From Pseudomonas vancouverensis (GTDB lineage Bacteria > Pseudomonadota > Gammaproteobacteria > Pseudomonadales > Pseudomonadaceae): a stretch of DNA of 64,000 nt. The stretch lies in assembly GCF_004348895.1 (NCBI RefSeq), contig NZ_RRZK01000009.1, positions 248,001 to 312,000 of the forward strand, in the 5' to 3' direction. This document shows positions 46,787 to 55,476 of the stretch, piece by piece (within the stretch, counting starts at the first letter, position 1; the number at the start of each line of letters is the position of its first letter). The notes beneath the pieces were generated by a model, which was not told the DNA's origin, made no database searches, and saw only the letters and a list, made by a program, of their open reading frames with translations. The position numbers and the translations under genes were made by a program.

Positions 46787-48514
46787 ATGAAGTACGAACC
46801 TTTTGCCAAATCGCTGCTAGCGACTTCGTTGGCGCTGAGTTGCCTGACTGCCCACGCCGCCTCCGTGGCCCCGGCTACCGGGGAAAACGGCATGGTGGTC
46901 ACTGCCCAACACCTGGCCAGCCACGTTGGCGTCGATGTGCTCAAGAACGGTGGCAACGCGGTGGATGCTGCGGTCGCCGTGGGCTATGCACTGGCAGTGG
47001 TTTACCCCGCGGCAGGTAACCTTGGCGGCGGCGGTTTCATGACCATCCAGCTGGCGGACGGGCGCAAGACCTTCCTCGACTTCCGCGAAAAAGCACCGCT
47101 GGCCGCGACTGCCAACATGTACCTGGACAAGGATGGCAACGTCGTCCCGGACCTGAGTACTCGCGGGCATCTGGCCGTTGGCGTGCCCGGCACGGTCTCG
47201 GGCATGGAGCTGGCGCTGTCCAAGTACGGCACCAAGCCGCGCAAGGAAGTCATCGCCCCGGCGATCAAACTGGCCGAAGACGGCTTTGAACTGGAGCAGG
47301 GCGACGTCGACCTGCTGGACTACGCCACCGACGTGTTCAAGAAGGACATGAAGGACAGCGGCTCGATTTTCCTCAGCAACGGCGAGCCAATGCAGGTCGG
47401 GCAAAAACTGGTGCAAAAGGACCTGGCCAAGACCCTGCGGGAAATTTCCGAGAAAGGCGCCGACGGCTTCTATAAAGGCTGGGTTGCCGACGCCATCGTC
47501 ACCTCCAGCCAGGCCAACAAGGGCATCATCACCCAGGCCGACCTCGACAAGTACAAGACCCGCGAGCTGGCGCCGATCGAGTGTGACTACCGCGGCTACC
47601 ATGTGGTCTCGGCACCGCCACCGAGTTCCGGCGGCGTGGTCATTTGCCAGATCATGAACATCCTCGAAGGCTACCCGATGAAGGACCTGGGTTATCACTC
47701 GGCCCAGGGCATGCACTATCAGATCGAGGCCATGCGTCACGCTTATGTGGACCGCAACAGCTACCTGGGCGACCCGGACTTCGTGAAGAACCCGATTGCC
47801 CACCTGCTGGATAAAAATTACGCGACCAAACTGCGTGAAGCGATCAACCCGCAAAAAGCCGCGAAATCCAGTGACCTGAAACCCGGCGTAGCGCCCCATG
47901 AAGGCAACAACACCACCCATTACTCCATCGTCGACAAATGGGGCAACGCGGTGTCGGTGACCTACACCCTCAACGACTGGTTCGGTGCCGGTGTCATGGC
48001 GAGCAAGACCGGGGTGATCCTCAACGATGAGATGGACGACTTCACCTCGAAAGTCGGTGTGCCGAATATGTACGGCCTGGTCCAGGGCGAAGCCAACGCC
48101 ATCGCCCCGGGCAAGGCACCGCTGTCATCCATGAGCCCGACCATCGTCACCAAGGACGGCAAGGTGGTGATGGTGGTGGGCACGCCCGGGGGCAGCCGCA
48201 TCATCACCGCGACCTTGCTGACCATGCTCAACGTGATCGACTACGGCATGAACATCCAGGAAGCGGTCGATGCGCCGCGGTTCCACCAGCAATGGCTGCC
48301 GGAGGAAACCAACCTCGAAGCCTTCACCACCAGCCCGGACACGGTGAAAATTCTCGAAAGCTGGGGCCACAAGTTTGCCGGTCCGCAGGACGCCAACCAC
48401 CTGGCGGCGATCCTCGTGGGTGCACCGTCACTGGGTGGCAAACCGGTCGGCAAAAACCGCTTCTACGGAGCCAACGATCCACGGCGCAACACCGGCTTGT
48501 CGCTGGGTTACTGA
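46787..48514 (+). CDS. ggt: gamma-glutamyltransferase (periplasmic)
   Basis: 575 residues. Signal peptide MKYEPFAKSLLATSLALSC with cleavage near ALSCLTAHA-A. The Ntn-hydrolase precursor is cut before Thr in EGNNTTHYSIVDKWGNAVSV (about residue 370), giving large and small subunits. Substrate residues in the N-terminal part include GGNAVDAAVAVGYALAVVYPAAGNLGGGGFM. The enzyme cleaves glutathione and other gamma-glutamyl compounds. The start has AAGAAGAGA upstream. Confidence 0.96.
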   Translation: MKYEPFAKSLLATSLALSCLTAHAASVAPATGENGMVVTAQHLASHVGVDVLKNGGNAVDAAVAVGYALAVVYPAAGNLGGGGFMTIQLADGRKTFLDFREKAPLAATANMYLDKDGNVVPDLSTRGHLAVGVPGTVSGMELALSKYGTKPRKEVIAPAIKLAEDGFELEQGDVDLLDYATDVFKKDMKDSGSIFLSNGEPMQVGQKLVQKDLAKTLREISEKGADGFYKGWVADAIVTSSQANKGIITQADLDKYKTRELAPIECDYRGYHVVSAPPPSSGGVVICQIMNILEGYPMKDLGYHSAQGMHYQIEAMRHAYVDRNSYLGDPDFVKNPIAHLLDKNYATKLREAINPQKAAKSSDLKPGVAPHEGNNTTHYSIVDKWGNAVSVTYTLNDWFGAGVMASKTGVILNDEMDDFTSKVGVPNMYGLVQGEANAIAPGKAPLSSMSPTIVTKDGKVVMVVGTPGGSRIITATLLTMLNVIDYGMNIQEAVDAPRFHQQWLPEETNLEAFTTSPDTVKILESWGHKFAGPQDANHLAAILVGAPSLGGKPVGKNRFYGANDPRRNTGLSLGY

Positions 48515-48582
48515 GGGTTGTGTTTGCAAGGGGGCGGGCCTATGTTCGTCCCCTGATCCCTCGACATTTCAAGGAAGGAACC

Positions 48583-49116
48583 ATGACCACTGCATTGCTG
48601 ATCATCGACGTCCAACAGGCTTTGTGTTCCGGTGAGTACGAGTGTTTCCAGATCGCGCGCGTCATCGACACCCTCAACGACCTGTCCGCGCGGGCGCGTG
48701 AGGGCGGGGTGCCGGTGGTGTTGATCCAGCACGAGGAGGCGGACAGCCCGCTGGCCCATGAAGCGCCGGGTTGGCAACTCGCCGAAGGCTTGCTCACGTC
48801 CCCCAAGGACCATCGCGTCCGCAAGACCACCCCGGATTCGTTCTACCAGACCAACCTGCGCAAACTGCTGCCGGAACAGGACTTCGAGCGCCTGGTCATT
48901 GCTGGCCTGCAGACCGATTATTGCGTCAATGCCACGGTACGTCAGGCATTGAAGCTGGGCTATGACGTGGTGCTGGCGGCCGACGCCCATTCGACGCTGG
49001 ATAACGGCAACCTCAGTGCCGAAGACATCATCGCCGAGCACAACAAGGACCTGGCCCACCTCAGCGGTTCAGTGGCGCGGATTGATGTGATACCGGCCCG
49101 GGACATCCATTTCTAA
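48583..49116 (+). CDS. isochorismatase-family cysteine hydrolase
   Basis: 177 residues from MTTALLIIDVQQALCSGEYE, with AAGGAAGGA upstream. The catalytic triad is Asp in LIIDVQQAL, Lys in HRVRKTTPDSFY and Cys in IAGLQTDYCVNATVRQAL. This fold covers nicotinamidases and other amidases; the substrate is unknown. It is 68 bases after ggt, same strand, and may share its transcript. Confidence 0.9.
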   Translation: MTTALLIIDVQQALCSGEYECFQIARVIDTLNDLSARAREGGVPVVLIQHEEADSPLAHEAPGWQLAEGLLTSPKDHRVRKTTPDSFYQTNLRKLLPEQDFERLVIAGLQTDYCVNATVRQALKLGYDVVLAADAHSTLDNGNLSAEDIIAEHNKDLAHLSGSVARIDVIPARDIHF

Positions 49117-49133
49117 GCTCACCCCCCAAGCCT

Positions 49134-49223
49134 TTGTGGGAGCGAGCTTGCTCGCGATAGCGCAATGACAGTCGACCAGGATGTCGAATGACCCACCGCC
49201 ATCGCGAGCAAGCTCGCTCCTAC
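49134..49223. repeat. REPIN between isochorismatase and TetR genes
   Basis: GTGGGAGCGAGCTTGCTCGC (49136-49155) and inverted GCGAGCAAGCTCGCTCCTAC (about 49204-49223) enclose about 50 bases, between convergent genes. Confidence 0.88.
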
Positions 49224-49236
49224 AGGAATTGCGACG

Positions 49237-49878
49237 TCAGGTCGCAAACATCAACACCCGCTCTTCGCGCACGCCCTCCATGCCAACGCCCCCCAACACC
49301 AGCCGCGTAATGGTTGCCGCCGCATTGGCGTAATCCTCATCCTGCGGCACTTCGCGCCCGGTGATGCACGCCATCTGCCAGCCCAGGTTGGTGTAGGTGC
49401 GCGTCGCCGACCAGATGAACAGCATCAGGTGCTCCGGGTCTACCGGCGCCAGCAAGCCCCGATCGATCCAGCTGCGCAGGCATTCGACATTGCGCCGGGC
49501 CTCGGCGTACAGCAGGTCTCGGCATTCCTCGGGCAGTTGCTTGGCGCCCAGCAGCAATTCGCCGCTGAACACCTTGGCAATGTGCGGATGCTCCCGGGCG
49601 ATGCGAATTCGCGCGGCGATGTAGGCCTGTAGCCCGGCGATCGGGTCATCACTCTCACGCAACGCGGCCGAAGCGTCGAGCAGCGGCTGGACGAAGCCCA
49701 ACAGCACCTGGCCGTAGAGGTTTTCCTTGGACTGGAAGTAGTAATACAGATTGGCCTTGGGCACCCCCGCGCGCGCCGCGATGTCCCGGGTTTGCGCGGC
49801 GTCGAAGCCTTTGGCGGCGAATTCGGCGCTGGCGGCCTCGAGGAGGAGGTTCTGATTATGCTGACGGATACGGCTCAT
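49237..49878 (-). CDS. TetR-family transcriptional regulator
   Basis: 213 residues. The DNA-binding domain FAAKGFDAAQTRDIAARAGVPKANLYYYFQSKENLY is at about 20-54. The C-terminal ligand domain (AGLQAYIAARIRIAREHPHIAKVFSGELLLGAKQLPEE) is of the RutR/YcdC type. Upstream, ATATA / TATAT arms around CAAAAC (49909-49924) could be its operator. Its target is unknown; the closest divergent gene is the LuxR gene at 50101. Confidence 0.9.
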   Translation of the reverse strand: MSRIRQHNQNLLLEAASAEFAAKGFDAAQTRDIAARAGVPKANLYYYFQSKENLYGQVLLGFVQPLLDASAALRESDDPIAGLQAYIAARIRIAREHPHIAKVFSGELLLGAKQLPEECRDLLYAEARRNVECLRSWIDRGLLAPVDPEHLMLFIWSATRTYTNLGWQMACITGREVPQDEDYANAAATITRLVLGGVGMEGVREERVLMFAT

Positions 49879-49908
49879 GGGACGATCTGATGAAAAACGA
49901 GCTGCGCA

Positions 49909-49924
49909 ATATACAAAACTATAT
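49909..49924. promoter_or_regulatory. AT-rich dyad upstream of the TetR gene
   Basis: ATATACAAAACTATAT, a 5-base dyad with a 6-base spacer, 30 bases upstream of the TetR start in an otherwise GC-rich spacer. Candidate autoregulatory operator or -10 element. Confidence 0.3.
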
Positions 49925-50100
49925 AGCGCTTGGGCCAGCGTTGTCTGCGCCGCCTGGCTGCTGTCCGGTTACGTCGGTCAGAAATTGGCGATTAACCTTG
50001 TGAAGCCCCACGGCTGGAACTGCTACCCGTAACCACTTATGTCACTACTGGCTGGACGCCTTTCCCGCGCCTGTGGCATGGTCCGGGGAAAGGTCATGCA

Positions 50101-51141
50101 GTGAAAGGAATCGTGAAAGTGGCGGCAGTCATCAAGCTCGACAGCCAGGTGTCGATGAACACACTCAAGGCGTTCAACCAATGTGTGTTGCACCTGGGCC
50201 GGCTGGCGCGGGAGAGCGGAGCGTCGCGATTCATCGGCCAAGGTCTGCAAACGTTCAGTGATCTGGTGCCGTTCACTTCGGCCTGGTGGGGCGAGATGTC
50301 GACGCCTGCGGCAGATGTGCCGCACCAGAGCTGGATGCATGGCAGCCTCAACCTTCCCGAATCCTTTGCTGCCGAATGGCATCCGGTGGCCGCCGACGAT
50401 CAGTTTTCCCACGCCACGCTCAAGCAGCCCGGTCAGGTATTGCGCGACAAAGGCTTCAACGACCCAAGCGAAGCGGTCAATGCGTTTGCCCGCCGCTACG
50501 ACCTGTACCACTTGATGAGCATCACCTACGAGTTGCCGGAAAGTGGCTTGATGTTTTTCGTCTGTCTCTATCGCGGTGAGCGCGAACAGTCCTTCAGTGA
50601 AAGCGAAGGCGAGCTGTATGCGGCGTACTGCGATCACCTGTTCCAGTTGTGGCGATTTCAGGTGCAGGACATGATTCGTTTCGACAGCGACAACGGTGCC
50701 AGTGACGCGGGTGTTGCGCGCCTGGACGGCAGTCTGTTGTACGTCGGCGCGCGATTGTGTGCGGCGATTCAGCGCGAGTTGCCGGGGTGGAGCGGTTCAA
50801 CCCTGCCGCCCGACGTCGTGGCGCAACTGCCCAAGGCCCCCTGTGTAATTCGCCTGGGGCGCTGTGCGCTGACGCTGAGCCCCAACGGCGAGCACGTCAT
50901 CCTGTCCCTGGAAGCACCCTCAGGCAGTCAGGGCCTGGCGCCCAGGGAACGCACGGCGGCGATGTTGTTTGCCGCTGGCCACTCCTACAAGGAAATTGCC
51001 CGGATGCTCGCCCTGAGCCCGGCCACCGTGCGTACCTACTTGCGTAATTGCTATGTGCAGCTCGGAGTGAAAAGCAAGGTGGAGCTGGGCTCGGCCCTGC
51101 GTTCTGCAACTGTGCTGGCGGACGCCGCGCGGCGGGATTGA
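50101..51141 (+). CDS. LuxR-family transcriptional regulator (solo)
   Basis: 346 residues, GTG start at 50101 with GGGGAAAGG 7 bases upstream (another GTG at 50113 is possible). The C-terminal helix-turn-helix RERTAAMLFAAGHSYKEIARMLALSPATVRTYLRNCYVQL is at about 281-320. The N-terminal 240 residues have no autoinducer-binding signature that I recognise (they include FTSAWWGEMSTPAADVPHQSW). No luxI-like gene is nearby. It is 104 bases before the amidohydrolase gene on the same strand and may control it. Confidence 0.88.
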   Translation: MKGIVKVAAVIKLDSQVSMNTLKAFNQCVLHLGRLARESGASRFIGQGLQTFSDLVPFTSAWWGEMSTPAADVPHQSWMHGSLNLPESFAAEWHPVAADDQFSHATLKQPGQVLRDKGFNDPSEAVNAFARRYDLYHLMSITYELPESGLMFFVCLYRGEREQSFSESEGELYAAYCDHLFQLWRFQVQDMIRFDSDNGASDAGVARLDGSLLYVGARLCAAIQRELPGWSGSTLPPDVVAQLPKAPCVIRLGRCALTLSPNGEHVILSLEAPSGSQGLAPRERTAAMLFAAGHSYKEIARMLALSPATVRTYLRNCYVQLGVKSKVELGSALRSATVLADAARRD

Positions 51142-51245
51142 CCTGGCCGTTGCGACTATTTGCCTTGCCCCTCCTCATTTGCAGAGGTCCATTGGAACGC
51201 CGCGCCCTATAGGGTAGCGCTCAATTACAACAAGAGAGCGTTACG

Positions 51246-52985
51246 ATGCGATTGATTCCAAACCTGTTGGCCGCCGCCCTGGCCTTGTCCTCGGTGCAGG
51301 CGATGGCCGCCGCCGACCTTGTGCTGTTCAACGGCAAAGTGTTCACCGCCGAACCCGGTCAAGGACTGGTGCAAGCGGTGGCGGTGCAAGACGGCAAGAT
51401 CCTCAAGGTCGGCAGCGATGCCGAGATCAACGCCCTGGCCGACGACAAGACCCAGCGCGTCGACCTGGCCGGCAAGGTGTTGATGCCGGGGATGATCGAC
51501 ACCCACAGCCACCCGGTGGTCGGCGCCTTCGACAGCATGAAGGCCAACCTGCTGGATGAAGTCAAACCGATGGCCGAGCTTGAGCAGTGGTTGCTCGAAG
51601 AGGACAAGGCCGGGCGTGCCCGAGCCGGTGACGTGATCAGCGTGGTCGGCGTGAGTTCGGCGTATTGGGAGAAAAGCCGCGAACTCGGCCAGTTGTTCAA
51701 CCACGGCCGTTGGGCCGATCAGCCAGTTGTGCTCAGCGGCATCGATGGGCATACCGGTTGGGCCAACAACGCGATGCTCAAGCGTTTGAAAATCGATGCC
51801 GCCCTGGTCAAAAGCCTGCCGGAAAAACAGCGCGGTTACATCGGTCACGAACAGGACTTCACGCCCAACGGCTACTTCGCCGAATCGCGCTGGGATGTGG
51901 TGCGCAACGGCATTCCCGCGCCGAGCCCGGAGACCATGCTCAAGGCCGCGCGCGAGGCGGTGCGGATCAACAATCAATACGGCGTCACCGCGTGGATGGA
52001 CGCCGCGGCCAACGGCGGCAGCGAAGACTCGCTGTTCGACTTCCATGCCACCACGGAAACGGTTGGCGTGCTGCCGCTGTACAAGGCCTTGGCGCAGAAC
52101 GGCGAACTCACCGCCCACGTCGCCGCGTTGATGGTCACCAACCCGAAGAGCAAGCCGGCGGACCTGGAAGTCATCGCCACGGTCATGAAGCAGTTCGAAG
52201 GCGTGCCCAACCTGACATTCCCAGGGATCAAGGTGTTTGCCGACGGCATTCTCGAATTCCCGGGGCAGACCGCAGCGGTCATCGTCCCGTACAAGAACAG
52301 CCACAAGAACGGCCAGTTGCTGATCGATCCGGCGCACTTCGGCGAGCTGGTGGTGGCGGCGGAAAAACGTGGCTGGATCGTCCACATGCATGCGGTCGGC
52401 GACCGTGCTGTGCGTGAGTCGCTTAATGGCGTGGCCTATGCGCGCAAACTCAACCCGACGCCGGTACCCCACAGCGTTGCGCACCTGCAACTGGTCAATC
52501 CCAAGGAGTTCCCGCGCTTCAAGCAACTGGGGGTGATTGCCTCGATGCAGCTGTTGTGGGCCACGGGTGAGTCTTACACGGTCGAACTGGTCAAACCCTA
52601 CATCAGTGCGTTTGCCTACGGTTATCAGTATCCCGCCCGGTCCCTGCAGGATGCCGGCGCGACCATTGCCGGTGGCAGCGACTGGCCGGTGTCGAGCAAC
52701 AACCCGTTCAACGCCATTGCCCAGGCCAGCACGCGCAAGGGACCTTTGGGCGTGCTCAATGCCAAGGAAAGCATCGACCGCCAGACCATGTTCTACGCCT
52801 ACACCCTCAACGCCGCGAAAACCCTGCGCCTGGAAAAACAGATCGGTTCGCTGGCGCCGGGCAAGCAGGCCGACCTGATCATCCTTGACCGCGATGTGTT
52901 CAAGGTCAGCGATGACGACCTGTTCGACACCAAAGTGCTGAAAACCTACTTCGCCGGCAAACAGGTGTACGCCCCCGCGTCCTGA
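51246..52985 (+). CDS. amidohydrolase, YtcJ-type, exported
   Basis: 579 residues with a signal peptide (MRLIPNLLAAALALSSVQAMA, cleavage near 21). Metal-dependent hydrolase of the Amidohydro_3 group: the N-terminal HxH is in IDTHSHPVVGAFDSM, a later His in VHMHAVGDRAVRESLNG and Asp in IAGGSDWPVSSNNPF. YtcJ proteins are N-substituted formamide deformylase-like; the actual substrate is unknown. It is 108 bases before the porin gene, which suggests a scavenging pair: outer-membrane entry and periplasmic hydrolysis. Confidence 0.9.
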   Translation: MRLIPNLLAAALALSSVQAMAAADLVLFNGKVFTAEPGQGLVQAVAVQDGKILKVGSDAEINALADDKTQRVDLAGKVLMPGMIDTHSHPVVGAFDSMKANLLDEVKPMAELEQWLLEEDKAGRARAGDVISVVGVSSAYWEKSRELGQLFNHGRWADQPVVLSGIDGHTGWANNAMLKRLKIDAALVKSLPEKQRGYIGHEQDFTPNGYFAESRWDVVRNGIPAPSPETMLKAAREAVRINNQYGVTAWMDAAANGGSEDSLFDFHATTETVGVLPLYKALAQNGELTAHVAALMVTNPKSKPADLEVIATVMKQFEGVPNLTFPGIKVFADGILEFPGQTAAVIVPYKNSHKNGQLLIDPAHFGELVVAAEKRGWIVHMHAVGDRAVRESLNGVAYARKLNPTPVPHSVAHLQLVNPKEFPRFKQLGVIASMQLLWATGESYTVELVKPYISAFAYGYQYPARSLQDAGATIAGGSDWPVSSNNPFNAIAQASTRKGPLGVLNAKESIDRQTMFYAYTLNAAKTLRLEKQIGSLAPGKQADLIILDRDVFKVSDDDLFDTKVLKTYFAGKQVYAPAS

Positions 52986-53015
52986 GCTGCGCCTCTCCCA
53001 TCACCGTGAACCCTG

Positions 53016-53045
53016 CCAGCCCCTCGAACCGCGAGGGGCCTGGCT
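53016..53045 (+). terminator. hairpin between amidohydrolase and porin genes
   Basis: CCCCTCG (53021-53027) pairs with CGAGGGG (53033-53039), extended by CCAG/CTGG with one bulged base. There is no T-run; possible attenuator. Confidence 0.35.
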
Positions 53046-53077
53046 TGGCCGTGCCTGAAATTCCCCCGTACGCCATA

Positions 53078-53088
53078 ACAACAAGAGA
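53078..53088 (+). promoter_or_regulatory. AAnAAnAA motif at the ribosome-binding site of the porin gene
   Basis: AACAACAAGAG lies 5 bases before the ATG at 53094 and is the same sequence as known Crc/Hfq target sites in Pseudomonas leaders (for example amiE). Predicted site of catabolite repression. Confidence 0.5.
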
Positions 53089-53093
53089 ACTGT

Positions 53094-53834
53094 ATGAACG
53101 CACTTTCAGCATTGACCCTCGCAACCTTGGCCTTCGCTCCACTGACCAGCCACGCCCTGGCCCTCAACGACGACTTCAACCTGGAACTGACCCTTGGCGC
53201 CGTCAGCGACTATCGCAGCCGCGGTATCTCGCAGTCCCTCGGTGATCCGGCGGCGCAGGGCGGGGCAACCTTGATGCACAGCAGCGGCCTGTACATCGGC
53301 ACCTGGACCTCGAGTGTCGACTTCGGCGAAGGCTTTGCCACCCGTGAAGAGCTTGAGTACTACGCCGGTTATTTCTGGCAGGCCAGCGAAGCGATCAGCC
53401 TCGATCTGGGCTATGTCAAATACGACTATCCGAAGAATTCCGAATTCAACATGAGCGAGGTCTACGCCATTCTTGACCTCTACGGCGTCAAGCTCGGCGC
53501 CTATTACTCCAACGACACGCCGAACGTCTTCGGCGAAGACCAGGACACGCTCTACACCTACGTCGGCTACAACCTTGCGTTACCGGCCGAGGTCGGCCTG
53601 GAACTGCGCTTCGGACGTAACGATGTGAAAGACCCGGCGTTCTGGTCCAGCAATGGCGATCACCGTGAAGCCTATTACGAGTGGGAAGCCAAACTGACCA
53701 AGGAGCTCGTCGGCGTGACCTGGGGCCTGAGCTACGTCGACACCGACTTGTCGAAAAGCGAGTGCGGTAGTTGGTATGGCTATGATGACCTGTGCTCGGC
53801 GACGGTGGTGGCCAGTGCCACAAAAACTTTCTAG
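53094..53834 (+). CDS. TorF-family putative porin (Gcw_chp)
   Basis: 246 residues, signal peptide MNALSALTLATLAFAPLTSHA. The mature sequence is a small beta-barrel: VSDYRSRGISQSLGDPAAQGG, SGLYIGTWTSSVDFG, REELEYYAGYFWQASEAISLDLGYVKYDYP, LPAEVGLELRFGRND. This is the Gcw_chp/TorF pattern, ending in a barrel strand VVASATKTF with a terminal aromatic. Outer-membrane protein of unknown substrate. Confidence 0.88.
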   Translation: MNALSALTLATLAFAPLTSHALALNDDFNLELTLGAVSDYRSRGISQSLGDPAAQGGATLMHSSGLYIGTWTSSVDFGEGFATREELEYYAGYFWQASEAISLDLGYVKYDYPKNSEFNMSEVYAILDLYGVKLGAYYSNDTPNVFGEDQDTLYTYVGYNLALPAEVGLELRFGRNDVKDPAFWSSNGDHREAYYEWEAKLTKELVGVTWGLSYVDTDLSKSECGSWYGYDDLCSATVVASATKTF

Positions 53835-53861
53835 ATCTCCCAAAAATGTGAACAGATGAGT

Positions 53862-53959
53862 ATCTGTGGCGAGGGAGCTTGCTCCCGCTGGGCTGCGAAG
53901 CAGACCTGTCTTTCAGGGCCGCTGCGCGCGCCAACGGGAGCAAGCTCCCTCGCCACAGG
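53862..53959. repeat. REPIN of the second REP family (GCGAGGGAGC)
   Basis: CTGTGGCGAGGGAGCTTGCT (53864-53883) continuing CCCGCTGGG, and an inverted GGGAGCAAGCTCCCTCGCCA (53936-53955) farther right. The core differs from the GTGGGAGCGAGC family. A single arm of the same kind recurs at 63921. Confidence 0.85.
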
Positions 53960-53974
53960 TTCAGTGCTGTTCTG

Positions 53975-54691
53975 TTAGCGTGTCGGGAGGTTCCAGCGTC
54001 TGCGCAATTGCTCGTATTGCGCCTCGGGCAATTGCACCAGCAGCGGCGACTTTTTCGGGTCCAGCCATTGCAGCAGGCGGGCGATGTCCGCCGGGTCCAT
54101 GGCCGTACAGCCTCGGGTCGGGGCGCTGGGGCCGCGCCAGATATGGAAGAAAATGCACGAGCCGGCGGCGGGCGTCGCCGGTGTGTTGTGCTGGATGAAA
54201 ATGCCCTGTCGATACAGCTCGTCGGTGCGGTGCATGTGCTCCGAGCTGTTCCAGTCCTTGGCGACGCTAGTGCCGTCGAGCAGTTGGTTGTAGTGCGTCG
54301 ACTGACTATCGTCCACGCACTCGATGGCCGTTGTCAGGGGCAGATAAGGTAGGCGCGTGTCGGCGCTGTTGTTGTAGCCGAATGCCGTGCCCAGGCTGAA
54401 CACACCGGCCGGGGCTTTGCCGTCGCCTTCCTGTTTGACCGGCCCTTGGGGTTGCCCTGGGTCGAGCAAGCCTTTGCCCCAACCCATGCCGTTTTTGCCG
54501 AGCACCACGGCAAACGGCGCTTCGAATTTTTCAAAGGTCTTGCCATGGCGTTCATAGCGTTGGGCAGTGGCCTGGATGTCGTCCCAGTTTCTGCTGGTGA
54601 CCACAATCAGTTGACCACTGTCGTCGATGCCCTTCGCCATCGCAGTCAGTGGAAACAACACAAGGCACAGGCTCTTGATCAGTTTGTTCAT
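53975..54691 (-). CDS. L,D-transpeptidase-like (YkuD) periplasmic protein
   Basis: 238 residues with signal peptide MNKLIKSLCLVLFPLTAMA. The YkuD-type active site is AAGSCIFFHIWRGPSAPTRG followed by CTAM: the conserved His then S-x-x-x-RGC with the catalytic Cys at about 193. Residues KQEGDGKAPAGVFSLGTAFGY match the YkuD substrate loop. YkuD enzymes make 3-3 crosslinks or attach lipoproteins in peptidoglycan. It overlaps the VanX-like gene by 4 bases (ATGA). Confidence 0.85.
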   Translation of the reverse strand: MNKLIKSLCLVLFPLTAMAKGIDDSGQLIVVTSRNWDDIQATAQRYERHGKTFEKFEAPFAVVLGKNGMGWGKGLLDPGQPQGPVKQEGDGKAPAGVFSLGTAFGYNNSADTRLPYLPLTTAIECVDDSQSTHYNQLLDGTSVAKDWNSSEHMHRTDELYRQGIFIQHNTPATPAAGSCIFFHIWRGPSAPTRGCTAMDPADIARLLQWLDPKKSPLLVQLPEAQYEQLRRRWNLPTR

Positions 54692-55446
54692 GGTGCCAAC
54701 GGGGTGATGGGGAAGTTCATGACCTCAGGCTTCTGCCCGTTGCCGCTGTAAGTGAAATGCCACCACTCGGCGTCGTAACCGACGAAACCTTCCTTGGCCA
54801 TGGCCGCGTTCAGTCGTTGGCGGTTGGCCTTGGCCGTGGTGCTGATCTGTGTCGAATCGGTGTGTGCACGTTCGTCGAAGCAGTCGAAGCCGGTGCCCAT
54901 GTCGAGTGCGCCATCGTGCCAGCGTTCGCCGTAAGCTGCCGTGCAATCGACCGGTGTCGCCGAAGCGGTCCAGGTGTCGGCGGGCAGGGCGCCAGGGCCG
55001 GTCAGGGTCAGGTCGACGGTGTTGCCCCGGGAGTGATTGGACACCCGCGCCACGTAGCCCAAGCGCCAGAAATCCTGTTTATCGACCCGCGGATAAAACT
55101 CGGCCTTGAGCGGATCACCGGCTTGCGTGGCGAAGCGGCCCATGTCCGCCACTGCGCGGGTCGGCCGATAGCAGTCGAACACTTTCAAGCCGTAGCCCTC
55201 GGCCTTCAGCGTCGCTTGCACACGGGCGAGCGCCTGGGCGGCGTCGGCAGACAGCAGGCACTCCGGCGCCTGATAGCCATCGAGCACGTGGCCGGTGAAG
55301 TTGTGCACGCCAGCGTAACGCATGTCCTGCTGGATGCCGGGGTCAACCGAGCGCACATACACCATGTGCGCAGGCTTGGCCTCATCGGCCATGCAGGGCA
55401 GGGCGAGGCTCGTACAGAGCAGCAACAGGCAGGGTGAACGAGGCAT
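54688..55446 (-). CDS. D-Ala-D-Ala dipeptidase, VanX/DdpX type
   Basis: 252 residues, signal peptide MPRSPCLLLLCTSLALPCMA. Zinc ligands are in SNHSRGNTVDLTLTG (His and Asp) and EWWHFTYSG (His); LKVFDCYRPTRAV is the arginine region of the family. Exported, so it acts in the periplasm on D-Ala-D-Ala released from the wall. It follows lipA by 30 bases in the glycine operon direction. Confidence 0.9.
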   Translation of the reverse strand: MPRSPCLLLLCTSLALPCMADEAKPAHMVYVRSVDPGIQQDMRYAGVHNFTGHVLDGYQAPECLLSADAAQALARVQATLKAEGYGLKVFDCYRPTRAVADMGRFATQAGDPLKAEFYPRVDKQDFWRLGYVARVSNHSRGNTVDLTLTGPGALPADTWTASATPVDCTAAYGERWHDGALDMGTGFDCFDERAHTDSTQISTTAKANRQRLNAAMAKEGFVGYDAEWWHFTYSGNGQKPEVMNFPITPLAP

Positions 55447-55476
55447 CGACCAAGGCTCCAGGCATGAGGGTTGCGT

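Noticed and set aside
44348..49223. Repeated GCGAGC palindromes as a possible CRISPR
   Set aside because: Copies are kilobases apart, inverted relative to each other, lack unique spacers and have no cas genes. They are REP elements.
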